A stretch of 64,000 bases of DNA from Arthrobacter sp. B3I9 (GCF_030816935.1 NZ_JAUSYO010000001.1:2976001-3040000); one strand, 5' to 3'; shown: positions 15,925 to 26,393, counted from the stretch's first letter. Numbers and translations: made by a program. Notes: generated from the letters alone by a model not told the origin.

Positions 15925-15979
15925 ACACTGACGAGCAAGAACATTCCCGTTTTCACATTGACCAGCAAGAACACTCCCG
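15925..15979. repeat. Two 25-bp direct repeats, 30-bp period
   Basis: ACACTGACGAGCAAGAACAT (15925) and ACATTGACCAGCAAGAACAC (15955) continue to identical TCCCG ends; 4 of 25 positions differ. They lie 65-119 bp upstream of the sigma factor start. They may be regulator sites, or the scar of a transposon end, since repeated terminal boxes occur in IS21-type elements. No transposase is left nearby. The remaining gap (15861-16104) shows nothing else. Confidence 0.6.
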
Positions 15980-16104
15980 CAAGCAAGGATTCTGGCGGGG
16001 TCAGCTACCCCTTCGGCCCGCCAACGAGATCGCAACAACGTGGCGGCAACGTGGTGGCACCGGGCGTTGGGCATTGCGATGTCTCGCCTGATGCTGTTGG
16101 TCGA

Positions 16105-17790
16105 TCAGGCGCATTGGAGCAGGAAGGTCTCCAGGCAAGAGTCAGAAAGCGGTGTCGGCGGCCAGAACGCATCAGCCATGTCCGCGGCGATCAGATCCTC
16201 GATCGTGAAGACGTGCCAGTCCGGGAGAGGGTCAGCGGGCAGCTCCAGTTTGGGCCCTGTCTGTGCGGCCGGGGCGGAGCCGGCGTCTGTGTCCGCGGGG
16301 ATGTGGGCTGGCCAGTGTGGTGGTTCCCAGTCCTGTTGCTCGCTGGGGTAGTGCCGCCCGGAGGGTGAGGTCCATCCCGGCGTGTGGTCCTTGCTGGCTC
16401 CGGACGGTGTCCAGGTTGAGCCGTGTTTGAGGCGGTGGTGTTTGCGGCAGAGCTGGCCGAGGTTGGCAATCCCGGTGGTGCCGCCGGCGGCCCAGGCCAG
16501 GATGTGGTCCGCGTCGTTGTCCAGGGACGGGTTGCTGCAGCCCGGGAACGTGCATGTGCTGTCGCGCAGCCGGAGCCATTGCCGCTGGGGTTTCGTCAGC
16601 CGGTGGCTGGTCCGTCCGATTTCCAGCGGGGCACCGTCGCGCGGGTCGATCAGGACCCGGTGGAAGGAATCGGAACCCTCGGCGACCAGCCGCCGCGCCA
16701 TCGACGGCGGGATCGGCCCGTACCCGTCCAGGACGGCGGGTTCGTCCGTGAGGCCCAGCAGCGACAGGACCGGGACGGTGACCAGCACCTGCGCCCGCGG
16801 CGACGGCACACGCCCGCGCGGACCGGCCGGTCCGCCGACGGTGGTGGCGCTGTTGTCGGCGGCGGCTCCGTCACCGCCAGTGCCGGTGGTGCCACTGCCA
16901 GCGGTACCGGCTCCGTCACCCTCACCGTCAGCGCTAGCATCCGCGGTGCCGGTGGTGAGGAGCCAGGTGGCGGTGATGTCGGCGCGGAGCTGGGGAAGGG
17001 TCCGGGGCTCGGCCGGGCCCTGGAGGGCGCGGGCGGCAGCGGTGCTCCGTTCCCAGATGCCCGCCGCGGCGTCCGCCGGGAGATAGGCCGAGAGCCACGC
17101 CATGCCGTCCCGGTCCGGAACGAACTCCACGCGCCGGTCCGCGGCGCTCTTCGCGTGGCGTTCTTCGATGCCGACCGGGTGGTGGCGTTCGCGCCAGGTG
17201 CGGGCTTTGGCGCGGAACCGGGACGCGGTGAGCTCCCCGGCGTGGCAGCCGCGGGCCGGGTCCGGCGCGTCGGGGTCCAGGAAGTGCGCCTCGAGCGCGG
17301 CCGTTGCGGCGGGGTCCAGGCCGCTGGTTTCGTCGACGAGGATCCGGGCGTGCTGCCAGGAGATCGTCCCTTCCTGCAGGGCGGCCAGGGTCAGCGGCAG
17401 CGAACCCGTCAGCCCCCGGCACTCGGATAAGAGCGCGCCCGCGCTTCGTTCGCTGACGGTCAGGACGCAGGCGACCTCGGCGACCACGGCCATTTCCTGG
17501 GCGGTGCGTTCCTGCGGGGACGCCGCCGGAGGCGCCAGGGCCTCGGCCGCCCGCGCGTATTCGGCGGTCAGCCGGGCCTTCAACGCGGCAGTCCGGGCCT
17601 CCAACCGGGCCACCTCACCCAAACCGTCCAGGCACGCATCGGCCCGAGTCCGGAGCGGATCGGCGTCTCGGACGGTGTCGGCGCCGGACAACTCCATGCG
17701 GGACAGCGACTCAGCAAGCGCAGCAGCGGACGCGGCAACGGCCGCCATGGCCTCCCTGGTTCCCGCATCCCAAGCCACTTTGCTTTCCAT
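16105..17790 (-). CDS. DUF222 and HNH endonuclease domain protein (13E12-like)
   Basis: A 561-residue protein of the DUF222-HNH family that is present in many copies in actinobacteria. The helical DUF222 half runs to about residue 290 and holds RTAQEMAVVAEVACVLTVSE. A Gly/Asp/Thr-rich low-complexity insert follows at about 280-325, then LVTVPVLSLLGL and the HNH module: CTFPGCSNPSLDNDADHILA, then NLGQLCRKHHRLKH. The Cys pairs and the DADH/HH residues fit a metal-bound HNH nuclease. Its cellular role is unknown; related mycobacterial 13E12 genes are DNA-damage responsive and some serve as phage attachment sites. I saw no SOS box here. The ATG at 17790 is chosen over a TTG two codons earlier. 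It lies beside xerD, as the M. tuberculosis relative does. Confidence 0.88.
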   Translation of the reverse strand: MESKVAWDAGTREAMAAVAASAAALAESLSRMELSGADTVRDADPLRTRADACLDGLGEVARLEARTAALKARLTAEYARAAEALAPPAASPQERTAQEMAVVAEVACVLTVSERSAGALLSECRGLTGSLPLTLAALQEGTISWQHARILVDETSGLDPAATAALEAHFLDPDAPDPARGCHAGELTASRFRAKARTWRERHHPVGIEERHAKSAADRRVEFVPDRDGMAWLSAYLPADAAAGIWERSTAAARALQGPAEPRTLPQLRADITATWLLTTGTADASADGEGDGAGTAGSGTTGTGGDGAAADNSATTVGGPAGPRGRVPSPRAQVLVTVPVLSLLGLTDEPAVLDGYGPIPPSMARRLVAEGSDSFHRVLIDPRDGAPLEIGRTSHRLTKPQRQWLRLRDSTCTFPGCSNPSLDNDADHILAWAAGGTTGIANLGQLCRKHHRLKHGSTWTPSGASKDHTPGWTSPSGRHYPSEQQDWEPPHWPAHIPADTDAGSAPAAQTGPKLELPADPLPDWHVFTIEDLIAADMADAFWPPTPLSDSCLETFLLQCA

Positions 17791-17952
17791 ACTCAAAGAA
17801 TCTCATGAGGCACAGACAATAAAGACGGACGTTGTTGGGTTGCGACGGCGCTCCCGGCCCAGCCGCTACGCCCCACACAGGGCAACCCCCGGCGCAGCCG
17901 CTGACACCCCGCCGAGCAGCCCGGCGCAGCAGCACCGCCAGCCCAGCCCCGT

Positions 17953-18984
17953 TTAGCCCAGCGCCCTCGGATGCGCCGCGGCGTAGATCTCGCGCAACGT
18001 GTCGGCCGTGACAAGGGTGTACACCTGAGTGGTGGTGACGGACGCGTGACCCAGCAGCTCCTGGACCACGCGGACGTCGGCGCCGCCCTCGAGCAGGTGC
18101 GTAGCGAAGGAGTGGCGCAGCGTGTGCGGCGAGACATCCTTGGTGATGTTGGCCTTCTCGGCGGCCGTCTTGAGGATGGTCCAGGCGCTTTGCCGGCTGA
18201 TCCTGCCACCGCGCGCATTCAAAAAGAGGGCAGGCGTGCCCTTCCCCTTGGCGGCCAGTAAGGGCCTGCCACGGACGAGGTAGGCGTCCAGGGCCCTCGC
18301 TCCATAGGATCCCAACGGCACCAGCCGTTCCTTGGATCCTTTGCCGAACAGCCGGACGATCGCGGGTCCGGCGTCGGGAACGGCTTCCTCGCCCTGCAGC
18401 GAGATATCGTCGACGTCCAGGCCGACAGCCTCGCTGATGCGGGCGCCCGTGGAGTACAGGAACTCAAGCAGCGCCCGGTCCCGCAGGCCGGTGGCGGTGT
18501 CCGCGCCGGCTGCCTCGAGGATCCTTGTGACTTCATCGACGCTGATGGCCTTTGGCAGGCGCTTGCCGGGCATGGGCGGATGGACGTCGCTGGCCGGATC
18601 CGTGGTGGTGACGCCTTCCAGCGCCCAGAACTTATGCAGTCCGCGGACGGCGACGACGGTCCGTGCGGCGGACCGGATGCCGAGGGCGGATCCGCCGTCC
18701 GACCCGTCGGAAAGAGCTTGGACGAAGGCGGTCACATCGTGCCGAATGATCTCGGCGGGACGCTGCCGGCCCGCCCGCACAAGATGGTTGGCATACCGCG
18801 CCAGGTCCCGCCGATAAGCCGAGAGGGTGTTGGCCGCCAGGCCCCGTTCCACGCCCATATGCTGCAGGTAGTCCGTCATGGCCCGGTCAATCGCGGTCGG
18901 TGGCCGGACCGCAGCAGCCGGCGCTTTCTCCGGGGCGTTGTCCTCGCGCGGGTCAGGCCGCTCCGTTGCCGCCAGTTCCACCAT
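17953..18984 (-). CDS. xerD: Site-specific tyrosine recombinase XerD
   Basis: A 343-residue integrase-fold recombinase that with XerC resolves chromosome dimers at dif. The N-terminal SAM-like core-binding domain reads [20 protein letters not shown]. The catalytic set is complete: Arg in TGARISE, Lys in GKGSKER, His and Arg in [15 protein letters not shown], His in LLGHASV and the nucleophile Tyr in QVYTLV. The ATG at 18984 shares a base with the upstream NUDIX stop (TGATG) and is preferred to the in-frame ATG at 19011 inside that gene. It has an unusual acidic, Ala/Pro-rich extension of about 30 residues before the core-binding domain. No dif site was seen nearby. Confidence 0.95.
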   Translation of the reverse strand: MVELAATERPDPREDNAPEKAPAAAVRPPTAIDRAMTDYLQHMGVERGLAANTLSAYRRDLARYANHLVRAGRQRPAEIIRHDVTAFVQALSDGSDGGSALGIRSAARTVVAVRGLHKFWALEGVTTTDPASDVHPPMPGKRLPKAISVDEVTRILEAAGADTATGLRDRALLEFLYSTGARISEAVGLDVDDISLQGEEAVPDAGPAIVRLFGKGSKERLVPLGSYGARALDAYLVRGRPLLAAKGKGTPALFLNARGGRISRQSAWTILKTAAEKANITKDVSPHTLRHSFATHLLEGGADVRVVQELLGHASVTTTQVYTLVTADTLREIYAAAHPRALG

Positions 18985-19646
18985 CAGCGCTGGCTGGGGT
19001 GCGCGGGCCACGGCGCGTCGGCCGGCCGGAGGTCCTTGAAGTTGTCAGCACGGGCCGCCGCGGCGGCGAGGATCCCGACGACGGCGGACGGGTTGTGCAG
19101 GCGACCTTCCAGCACGGAGGCGACGGCGTTCTCCAGCGGAATCCAATGCAGCTCGATTTCGGCTTCCTCATCGGTGCGGACGTGCAGCTCGTGGCCGGGA
19201 ACGTCGCTGAGCCCGCGGGCCAGGTAAATGCGGATGGCCTCGCTGGAGGATCCGGGCGAATTGAAGAAATCCACGAGGACGTTCCACTCCGCCGCGACCA
19301 GGTCCGCTTCCTCGGCCAGTTCGCGGGCGGCTCCGACGACGAAGTCCTCGCCCTCGACGTCGAGCAGTCCCGCCGGGATCTCCCAGAGGTCCATCCCGAC
19401 GGGGTGGCGGTACTGCTTGATCAGCAGTACCTCCCCAGCGTCGTTCATCGGCAGCACGGCAACAGCACCCGGGTGGTCGATGTAGTCGCGGACGAGGGCG
19501 TCGCCGTCGTCGTTGAGCTGGAACGTGTCACTGACGACATCCCAGATCCGGCCTTCATAGACCGTCTGGGATGACAAAAGACGGCGCGGGCTCGGCTGGT
19601 CCGAAACCTGCCGTGCAGCACTGGGCATCTCGGACCTACCGGGCAT
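18984..19646 (-). CDS. NUDIX hydrolase, ADP-ribose pyrophosphatase type
   Basis: A 220-residue NUDIX enzyme. The box lies around [20 protein letters not shown] followed by EEADL, with [12 protein letters not shown] as in ADP-ribose pyrophosphatases, which cut ADP-ribose to AMP and ribose-5-phosphate. The [16 protein letters not shown] stretch is the family signature. GAAGGAC precedes the ATG at 19646. It lies between pyrG and xerD, overlapping xerD by one base, as in the conserved actinobacterial order (Rv1700 in M. tuberculosis). Confidence 0.9.
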   Translation of the reverse strand: MPGRSEMPSAARQVSDQPSPRRLLSSQTVYEGRIWDVVSDTFQLNDDGDALVRDYIDHPGAVAVLPMNDAGEVLLIKQYRHPVGMDLWEIPAGLLDVEGEDFVVGAARELAEEADLVAAEWNVLVDFFNSPGSSSEAIRIYLARGLSDVPGHELHVRTDEEAEIELHWIPLENAVASVLEGRLHNPSAVVGILAAAAARADNFKDLRPADAPWPAHPSQR

Positions 19647-19676
19647 CGCGCCGTCCTTCGAGTCAGTCAGGTGGGG

Positions 19677-21494
19677 TTACTTGGACGCTACTGCCGACGA
19701 CGGCTTCGCGTCGGCCGCGGCATCCTTCGGGGCCGGAGCGTCCTTGGCGGGCGATGCCGCTTCGGAGGCGGCAGCGCCGTCCTGGCCGTCGGCACCCTTC
19801 TGGTGCACCAGGGCAGCCTCGACCAGCCCGGCGAACAGCGGGTGCGGCCGGGTCGGGCGGGAGCTGAGCTCCGGGTGCGCCTGGGTGGCAACGTAGTACG
19901 GGTGGACGTCGCGGGGAAGTTCCACGTACTCCACGAGCTTGCCGTCGGGTGAGGTTCCGGAGAACACCAGGCCCTTGGCGGCGATCTGCTCGCGGTACTT
20001 GTTGTTGACCTCGTAGCGGTGGCGGTGGCGTTCGCTGACCACGGTCTTGCCGTAGGTAGCTGCCACAACCGAGCCCTCGTCGAGCTTGGCCTCGTACAGG
20101 CCCAGGCGCATGGTGCCGCCCAGGTCGCCGCGGCCCTCAACGTACTCCAGCTGCTCCTCCATGGTGGCAATCACCGGGAACTTGGAGTCCGGCTCGAACT
20201 CACTGGAAGAAGCACCCTCGAGGCCGACCACATTGCGGGCGTACTCGATGACCATGCACTGCAGGCCAAGGCACAGGCCCAAGACCGGGAGCTTGGTTTC
20301 GCGGGCGAACTTGAGGGCGCCCAGCTTTCCTTCGAGGCCGCGGATACCGAAACCGCCCGGAACGCAGATCGCGTCCACGCCCTGCAGGGAGTTGACGGCG
20401 CCTTCACGGGTTTCGCATTCGTCCGACGGGACCCAGCGGATCTTCACCTTGGTGTCGTTCGCGAAGCCGCCGGCCCGCAGCGCCTCGGTCACGGACAGGT
20501 AGGCGTCGGGCAGGTCGATGTACTTCCCGACCAGGGCCACCTCGACCTCGTGCTTGGGGTTGTGGACCGCTTCGAGGAGCCGGTCCCAGCTGGTCCAGTC
20601 AACGTCCTTGAAAGGTAGGTCCAAGGCACGGACGATGTAGGAATCCAGGCCCTGGGAGTGCAGGGTCTTCGGAATGTCGTAGATGCTCGGGGCGTCGGGG
20701 CAGCCGATGACGGCGTCGATGTCGACGTCGCACATACGGCCGATCTTGTCCCGCATGGGCTGCGGGACTTCGCGGTCCGAACGGATCACGATCGCCTCGG
20801 GCTGGATGCCGATGGAGCGGAGCGCGGCAACGGAGTGCTGCGTCGGCTTGGTCTTCAGCTCCTGCGACGGGCCGATGTACGGCACCAGGGACACATGGAG
20901 GAAGAACACATTGCCGCGGCCGATGTCCTGGCGGACCTGGCGGGCGGATTCGAGGAACGGCTGGGACTCGATGTCGCCAACGGTGCCGCCGATCTCGGTG
21001 ATGATGACGTCGGGGGCGTTCTTGCCCTCGGAGGGCAGCCGCATGCGGCGCTTGATCTCATCGGTAATGTGCGGGATGACCTGGACGGTGTCGCCGAGGT
21101 ACTCGCCGCGGCGCTCCTTGGCGATGACCGTGGAGTACACCTGGCCGGTGGTGACGTTGGCCGAGCCTTCGAGGTTTTCGTCGAGGAAGCGCTCGTAGTG
21201 GCCGACGTCGAGGTCCGTTTCGGCGCCGTCGTCCGTGACGAAGACTTCGCCGTGCTGGAAGGGGTTCATCGTGCCCGGATCCACATTCAGATAGGGATCG
21301 AGCTTTTGCATAGTTACAGACAAACCGCGTGCCCGCAGCAGGTGGCCGAGGCTCGAAGCCGTCAGTCCTTTGCCGAGCGAGGACGCCACACCGCCGGTGA
21401 CGAAGATGTGTTTGGTCGTCTTGGACGAGCCCGGGAACCGGGAATTTACACGGGAATTTGATCGCTGCACCACGGAGTTCGAGCCTATCATCAT
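19677..21494 (-). CDS. pyrG: CTP synthase
   Basis: A 605-residue glutamine-hydrolysing CTP synthase converting UTP to CTP. The synthetase domain starts at [19 protein letters not shown] and holds [20 protein letters not shown]; the glutaminase domain holds the nucleophile Cys in GLCLGLQ and the late His-Pro-Glu in [10 protein letters not shown]. About 25 extra residues precede the synthetase domain, and a C-terminal Ala/Lys/Asp-rich tail of about 45 residues follows, longer than the family usually has. GGAAGG precedes the ATG pair at 21494. The gene lies 30 bp before the NUDIX gene. Confidence 0.97.
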   Translation of the reverse strand: MMIGSNSVVQRSNSRVNSRFPGSSKTTKHIFVTGGVASSLGKGLTASSLGHLLRARGLSVTMQKLDPYLNVDPGTMNPFQHGEVFVTDDGAETDLDVGHYERFLDENLEGSANVTTGQVYSTVIAKERRGEYLGDTVQVIPHITDEIKRRMRLPSEGKNAPDVIITEIGGTVGDIESQPFLESARQVRQDIGRGNVFFLHVSLVPYIGPSQELKTKPTQHSVAALRSIGIQPEAIVIRSDREVPQPMRDKIGRMCDVDIDAVIGCPDAPSIYDIPKTLHSQGLDSYIVRALDLPFKDVDWTSWDRLLEAVHNPKHEVEVALVGKYIDLPDAYLSVTEALRAGGFANDTKVKIRWVPSDECETREGAVNSLQGVDAICVPGGFGIRGLEGKLGALKFARETKLPVLGLCLGLQCMVIEYARNVVGLEGASSSEFEPDSKFPVIATMEEQLEYVEGRGDLGGTMRLGLYEAKLDEGSVVAATYGKTVVSERHRHRYEVNNKYREQIAAKGLVFSGTSPDGKLVEYVELPRDVHPYYVATQAHPELSSRPTRPHPLFAGLVEAALVHQKGADGQDGAAASEAASPAKDAPAPKDAAADAKPSSAVASK

Positions 21495-21568
21495 TTCAGC
21501 CTTCCAGGGATGTGTTCGCGGGCAGCGGCTGTGATTGTCATCCCAGTTCCAGCCCGTTTCAGTGAGGT

Positions 21569-23308
21569 TCAGGTTTGCTGCGGCAGCAGCCGGGCGTCGT
21601 CGAGGAGTTCCTGGGCGTGGGCCTGCGCGGATTCCGAATCCTCCTGGCCGGCCAGCATCCGGGCCAGCTCGCGGACGCGCTCATCCGCGTCCAGCAGCTG
21701 GACGTCGCTGGAGGTGAAGCCGGACGCTGTAGCCCCGTCCGCGCCGCGCACAGAGGTTTTGGTGACCCGGATGTGCTGGTCCGCAAAGGCGGCCACCTGC
21801 GGAAGGTGCGTGACCACCAAGACCTGGACATGGCGCGCCAGCATCGCGAGGCGCCGGCCGATCTCGACGGCGGCCCGCCCGCCGACGCCGGCATCCACCT
21901 CGTCAAAGACGAAGGTCGGGACCGGGTCCACCGCGGCCAGCACCACTTCGATGGCAAGCATCACCCGTGAGAGCTCACCCCCGGAGGCTCCCTTGCCCAG
22001 CGGGCGGGCCGGGGCGCCGGAGTGCGGCTGGAGCAGGAAGGCGATGTCGTCCGCACCGAACGGGCCCAGCTGCTCCCCCGCGTCGACGTTGATGACGAGC
22101 GTCGCGTCGGCCATCGCCAGCGCCTTCAGTTCCGCGCTGACGCGGGCGGACAGGTCCTTGGCGGCCTTCTTGCGGACCTTGCTGATGGCGGCCGACTGCT
22201 TGCGGAGCTCGGCTTCGGTGCGGGTGACGTCGGCGTCCAACGCTTCGATCCGGGTTGAGTCGTCCTGCAGCTCCTCGTACCGGGTCCGGGCCTCTTCGGC
22301 CCAGACCAGCACTTCGTCGATGCTCGGCGCGTACTTGCGGACGAGTTTCGCCAGTGCGGCCCGGCGGTCCTCGATCTCGGCGAGCCGCTCGGGCCCCTCC
22401 GTGTCGAGGGACGCCTGGTAACTGGCCAGTTCGGTGGCGATGTCGTTGAGGAGGAAGCCCACCTCGGCCAGCCGGGCGGCCGCTGATCCGAGCTCCTCAT
22501 CGTGTTCCGCCACGTGCTCCAGGGTGCGCTTGGCGGCGTCGACCAGGGCGGTGGCGTCACTGCCCTCGCCGAAATCCTCCGCGATGAGGGCCTGGTGCGC
22601 CGTTGTGGCCGCGATCCGGAGCTCCTCGACGTTGGCGAGCTTGACCGCCTCCGCCTTGAGCGATTCGTCCTCCCCCGGCTGGGGATCGACGGCGTCGATC
22701 TCCGCGAGGGCGGCTTCCAGCGATTCAGCCTCCCGCAGGCGTTCCCGTGCGGCGCTGCGCAACGAGTCGAGTTCGAACTGGGTAGCCTTCCAATGGGCGT
22801 GCAGCTCCTGGTAGGCGGCCAGGGTCCGGGCGAGGCTGTCGCCGGCGAATTTGTCGAGCGCCCCGCGCTGCGCCACCGGGCTCTTAAGCCGGATCTGCTC
22901 GGATTGGCCGTGGACCACCACGAGGGTTTCGCCCACCTCGGCGAGGACCCCCACCGGTGCGGCACGGCCGCCGAGGTAGGCGCGGCTGCGGCCGTCGGCA
23001 CCGACGCTGCGGGCGAGCAGCAGCTCGGCGCCGCCGTCGAACTCCTCGACATCCGCGCCCGCCTCGCGGGCGCGCGCCACTGCGGAGTGCCCGGCGTCGA
23101 GTTTCACGCTCGCCTCGGCGGAGGCGCTCTTCGCGCCGCTGCGTACGGCGCCGGCGTCGGACCGGGCGCCCAGCAGGAGCCCGACGGCGGTCACCACCAT
23201 GGTCTTGCCGGCACCGGTTTCACCGGTCACTACGCTCAGTCCCGGTCCGAGGGGCAGGGTCGCGTCGGTGATGACGCCGAGGTCGCGGATTCTCAGTTCT
23301 TCAAGCAT
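21569..23308 (-). CDS. recN: DNA repair protein RecN
   Basis: A 579-residue SMC-like ATPase for double-strand break repair. Walker A is GETGAGKT at about 29-36; the long coiled-coil arms fill residues about 150-370 (for example [24 protein letters not shown] stretches); the ABC signature [20 protein letters not shown] and Walker [14 protein letters not shown] follow, then [13 protein letters not shown]. The open frame begins [13 protein letters not shown], the typical RecN start. It follows nadK by only 3 bp and precedes pyrG by 75 bp on the same strand. Confidence 0.97.
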   Translation of the reverse strand: MLEELRIRDLGVITDATLPLGPGLSVVTGETGAGKTMVVTAVGLLLGARSDAGAVRSGAKSASAEASVKLDAGHSAVARAREAGADVEEFDGGAELLLARSVGADGRSRAYLGGRAAPVGVLAEVGETLVVVHGQSEQIRLKSPVAQRGALDKFAGDSLARTLAAYQELHAHWKATQFELDSLRSAARERLREAESLEAALAEIDAVDPQPGEDESLKAEAVKLANVEELRIAATTAHQALIAEDFGEGSDATALVDAAKRTLEHVAEHDEELGSAAARLAEVGFLLNDIATELASYQASLDTEGPERLAEIEDRRAALAKLVRKYAPSIDEVLVWAEEARTRYEELQDDSTRIEALDADVTRTEAELRKQSAAISKVRKKAAKDLSARVSAELKALAMADATLVINVDAGEQLGPFGADDIAFLLQPHSGAPARPLGKGASGGELSRVMLAIEVVLAAVDPVPTFVFDEVDAGVGGRAAVEIGRRLAMLARHVQVLVVTHLPQVAAFADQHIRVTKTSVRGADGATASGFTSSDVQLLDADERVRELARMLAGQEDSESAQAHAQELLDDARLLPQQT

Positions 23309-23311
23309 GGG

Positions 23312-24352
23312 TCACTTCGCAGTCGAGGGATCGGGAGTTTCGCCGGGCCCGGCGTGCGGTGGCCCAGCCTGCGGCGGAGTCGGCAGCGCGGGCATGGCGC
23401 GCGGTGTGCGGATCACCGGCACCGGGCCGGTGTGGATGGCCGCGGACTGGGGCATGGGACCGCGCCAGCCCTGGATGGGGAGCTCGAACTTGCGGACCAG
23501 GCGTCCGGAGAACGGCGTCTGGTGGGTGCGGGCAAGCCGGACCGGGGTGTCCGAGCGGGTGACTTCCACGCGGGCGCCGGGCGGCAGGTCCACAGAGCGC
23601 CGGCCATCGCACCAGAGCACCCCCTGGGCATCGGTCCGGTTCAGGATTTCCACAGCCAGCCGGGATCGGGGCGAGACCACCAGCGGCTTGGCGAACAGCG
23701 CGTGGGCGCTGATCGGCACGATCACCAGGGCTTCCACCTCGGGCCACACCACGGGCCCGCCCGCCGAGAAGGCGTACGCGGTGGAGCCGGTGGGCGTGGC
23801 GAGGACCACGCCGTCGCAGCCAAACGACGTCAAAGGGCGCTCATCGACTTCGGTGACCACCTCGAGCATCCGTTCCCGGTTGGCCTTCTCGATTGCTGCC
23901 TCATTGAGGGCCCACGTGTGCCAGATCTTTTGCCCGCGGACCCAAACCTGCACGTCTATGGTCATCCGCTCTTCCACGGTGTACTCGCGGCTGGCGACCC
24001 ATTCGACGGTCTGCGCCAGGTCCGCCCGCTCGCTTTCGGCCAGGAACCCGACGTGGCCGAGGTTGACGCCCAGCAGCGGCACATCGACTTCCCGCACCAG
24101 CTCCGCGGCGCGCAGGATGGTGCCGTCGCCGCCGAGCACCATCACCAGTTCGACGTCGGGCAGCATCACGTGGTCGTGGAGAATCTCGACCGGCTGGTCG
24201 AGGCGTCCGAAGAACCGGACCATGTCGCCGAGCTCTGACTCCTGCATCACCGGGACAAGGCCGGATGCGTGGAGCTGGGCGCACGCTTCCCACGCAGCCT
24301 TGAGGGATTCCTCACGTCCGGTGTGGGCAAGGATGAGGACACGCCTGCTCAT
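23312..24352 (-). CDS. nadK: NAD kinase
   Basis: A 346-residue ATP/polyphosphate-NAD kinase making NADP. The GGDGT motif lies at residues 74-78 and NLGHVGFL follows; the later GSTAYAFSAGGPVV segment is the diagnostic NAD-binding part. A Pro/Gly-rich C-terminal tail of about 40 residues is extra. It sits between tlyA (14 bp upstream) and recN (3 bp downstream), the standard actinobacterial order. Confidence 0.96.
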   Translation of the reverse strand: MSRRVLILAHTGREESLKAAWEACAQLHASGLVPVMQESELGDMVRFFGRLDQPVEILHDHVMLPDVELVMVLGGDGTILRAAELVREVDVPLLGVNLGHVGFLAESERADLAQTVEWVASREYTVEERMTIDVQVWVRGQKIWHTWALNEAAIEKANRERMLEVVTEVDERPLTSFGCDGVVLATPTGSTAYAFSAGGPVVWPEVEALVIVPISAHALFAKPLVVSPRSRLAVEILNRTDAQGVLWCDGRRSVDLPPGARVEVTRSDTPVRLARTHQTPFSGRLVRKFELPIQGWRGPMPQSAAIHTGPVPVIRTPRAMPALPTPPQAGPPHAGPGETPDPSTAK

Positions 24353-24366
24353 TCGGATTCCGCCTT

Positions 24367-25188
24367 CTACTGCTGCTGGTGCTTCGGCCAGATCATTGCG
24401 GTCAACGCAGCAACGGCTGCGTCCCGCTCCTCGATCTTAGGCAGATCATTCCTGATCCCGCGTTTTATCCACAGGAAGTACTCAACGTTTCCGTCCTGGC
24501 CGGGCAGCGGACTGCTCGCCAGGCCCCGCAGTTCCAGCCCCGCATCCACGGCAGCGGCGGCAACCTTGCTGACCGCCAGGCGGCGTTCACGTTCGGAGGT
24601 GACAACGCCGGTGCGGCCCAGCCGGTCCTTGCCAATTTCGAACTGCGGCTTAACCATCAGGACCAGGTCACCGCCCGGCTCGGTGCAGGCTGCAAGCGGC
24701 GCGACAACCAAAGTCAAAGAGATGAAGGACAGGTCCGCGACCGTCAGGGCAGCCGGTCCCCCGATCGCGTCCGGCGTCATGTAGCGGACGTTAAGTCCTT
24801 CGTGGACGGAGACGCGGGGGTCGTTCCGGATCTGCGGCACCAGCTGGTCATGCCCGACGTCGACAGCCACCACGTGGGCGGCGCCGCGCCGCAGCAGCAC
24901 GTCGGTGAACCCGCCTGTCGAAGCGCCGGCGTCGAGGCAGCGTTTTCCTGTCACCTCGACGGCGGGAAAGGCATCCAGCGCCCCGGAGAGCTTGTGGCCG
25001 GCCCGGCTGACGTAGGTGTCCTCGCCCGTGGCCGCAACGTCCAGTGCAGTGTCGTCCTGCACCTGAAGCGAGGCTTTGGCCAGCACTTCACCGGCGGACG
25101 TGACTTTGCCCTCGGCAATGAGGCGTGCCGCGTGCGTGCGGGAGCGTGCCAGCCCGCGGCCGACGAGAGCCTGGTCAAGCCTGCTCAT
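24367..25188 (-). CDS. tlyA: TlyA-type rRNA 2'-O-methyltransferase
   Basis: A 273-residue protein with an S4 RNA-binding domain at about 1-62 (SRLDQALVGRGLARSRTHAA) and a class I methyltransferase domain from about 80, with the SAM motif CLDAGASTGGFTDVLL and the catalytic FEIGKDRLGRTG region. TlyA methylates 16S and 23S rRNA riboses in mycobacteria, and its loss gives capreomycin resistance; the same reaction is inferred here. The start ATG overlaps the preceding small gene by 4 bp. Confidence 0.95.
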   Translation of the reverse strand: MSRLDQALVGRGLARSRTHAARLIAEGKVTSAGEVLAKASLQVQDDTALDVAATGEDTYVSRAGHKLSGALDAFPAVEVTGKRCLDAGASTGGFTDVLLRRGAAHVVAVDVGHDQLVPQIRNDPRVSVHEGLNVRYMTPDAIGGPAALTVADLSFISLTLVVAPLAACTEPGGDLVLMVKPQFEIGKDRLGRTGVVTSERERRLAVSKVAAAAVDAGLELRGLASSPLPGQDGNVEYFLWIKRGIRNDLPKIEERDAAVAALTAMIWPKHQQQ

Positions 25189-25394
25189 GAAGCGGTCTCC
25201 CCCGCTCCGTCCAAGGCCTCCGCCAGGTCAGCATGCATCTGCGCGTAGACCTCACCGTGGTCGGCAACGGGCAGCGCGGGCAGGGCTTCGAGCCGCTGCA
25301 GCAGGCTGTCCACGTCCGCGTCCCGGCCGGCAGCTCCCGCCTGAAGCGCGGGCCACTCGGGAAGTGCGGGCCGTGCAGGGTTCAGCTCGGTCAT
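25185..25394 (-). CDS. Conserved small protein upstream of tlyA
   Basis: A 69-residue acidic, Ala/Leu-rich protein. An initial PEWPALQAG part is followed by a predicted helix (VDSLLQRLEALPAL, then HGEVYAQMHADLAEALDG). No function is known. Its place between the HAD phosphatase and tlyA, with ATGA overlap into tlyA, matches the short Rv1693-type gene in mycobacteria, so it is likely real. The gap to the HAD gene upstream is 9 bp. Confidence 0.8.
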   Translation of the reverse strand: MTELNPARPALPEWPALQAGAAGRDADVDSLLQRLEALPALPVADHGEVYAQMHADLAEALDGAGETAS

Positions 25395-25403
25395 ACGTCC
25401 ACT

Positions 25404-26393
25404 CTACTGATCCAGCCACTCAAGTTCGGGCGCGAGCGCGGCGGCGGTTTCCGGGTTGGCGGCCCACCAGGCCGCGCAGGCGGCCCGCCAGGCATCCAGG
25501 TCGGCAGGATCTCCGCTGACGCGGACAGTCTGCCCGTCCACGACGGCGGAGGCGGCGCCGCAGCTGTAGCGGCCGGCGTCGTGCTCCACGGCCGGGTAGG
25601 GGCGGTAGAGGTCCGTGAGGTCATTGATCAGGAACCCCGGGCGTTCGAGGGTCCGGGCAGCAAGGATGGATTCGCGGGTGTCGACGCCGGTAAGCACCGC
25701 GGCGGTGGCGAAGCCCGCCCTGTTGCCCCCAAGGATGTCCGTGTCCAGCCGGTCCCCGACGACGAGGGGGCGGTCCGCGGCCAGCCGTTTGGCGGCGGCG
25801 TGGAACAGCGGCGCCTCGGGCTTGCCGGCAACCAGCGGCAACTTCCCGGTTGCCGCCGTCACGGCCGCGACAAGGGACCCGTTGCCCGGGGCGATGCCCC
25901 GTTGCTGGGGAATGGACAGGTCCGTGTTCGTGGCCACCCACAGGGCGCCGCCAGCAACAACGAAGGCGGCCTCAGCGAGGTCCCTCCAGCCGACGTCCGG
26001 GTGGAACCCCTGCACGACGGCGACCGGCTCTTCCGCCTCCGAGCGGACCGGCACCAGCCCGACCAGTTCGATTTCAGCCGCCAACGCGTCTCCGCCGGTG
26101 ATCAGGACGCGGGCACCGGCGGGCAGCAGCGAAGCCAGCAGCTCTCCGGCGGCCTGCGAGGAGCTGACCACCTGGTGGTCCTCCGCCGGCGCGCCGAGAT
26201 CACGCAGGTGCTGGGCGACCTGCGCCGGCGTCCGGGAGGCGTTGTTGGTGACGTAGCCAAGACCGACGCCGATTCCGGCGAGGTTGCGCAGGGACTCCAC
26301 CGCCCCCGGGATGGCGTTGGGTCCTGCGTAGACCACGCCATCCAGGTCGGCGAGCAGCGCGTCGAACTTCGAGATCAGATCATTGCCGTTCAT
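25404..26393 (-). CDS. HAD-superfamily hydrolase, NagD/4-nitrophenylphosphatase type
   Basis: A 329-residue class IIA HAD phosphatase. Motif I is LLADLDGVVYAG with the nucleophile Asp, motif II GYVTNNASRTP, motif III AGKPEAPLF and motif IV VVGDRLDTDILGGNRAG. The C-terminal 60 residues carry a Trp-rich segment not typical for the family. The natural substrate is unknown; relatives act on 2-phosphoglycolate or nucleotide monophosphates. It lies 6 bp after the TPR gene, on the same transcript as tlyA, nadK and recN by spacing. Confidence 0.9.
   Translation of the reverse strand: MNGNDLISKFDALLADLDGVVYAGPNAIPGAVESLRNLAGIGVGLGYVTNNASRTPAQVAQHLRDLGAPAEDHQVVSSSQAAGELLASLLPAGARVLITGGDALAAEIELVGLVPVRSEAEEPVAVVQGFHPDVGWRDLAEAAFVVAGGALWVATNTDLSIPQQRGIAPGNGSLVAAVTAATGKLPLVAGKPEAPLFHAAAKRLAADRPLVVGDRLDTDILGGNRAGFATAAVLTGVDTRESILAARTLERPGFLINDLTDLYRPYPAVEHDAGRYSCGAASAVVDGQTVRVSGDPADLDAWRAACAAWWAANPETAAALAPELEWLDQ

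Noticed and set aside
17791..17952. SOS box upstream of the DUF222-HNH gene
   Set aside because: No TCGAAC-N4-GTTCGA-like site is seen, although related mycobacterial genes have one.
22502..24238. 578-codon plus-strand frame opposite recN and nadK
   Set aside because: Spans two real genes on the other strand and has no recognisable domain.
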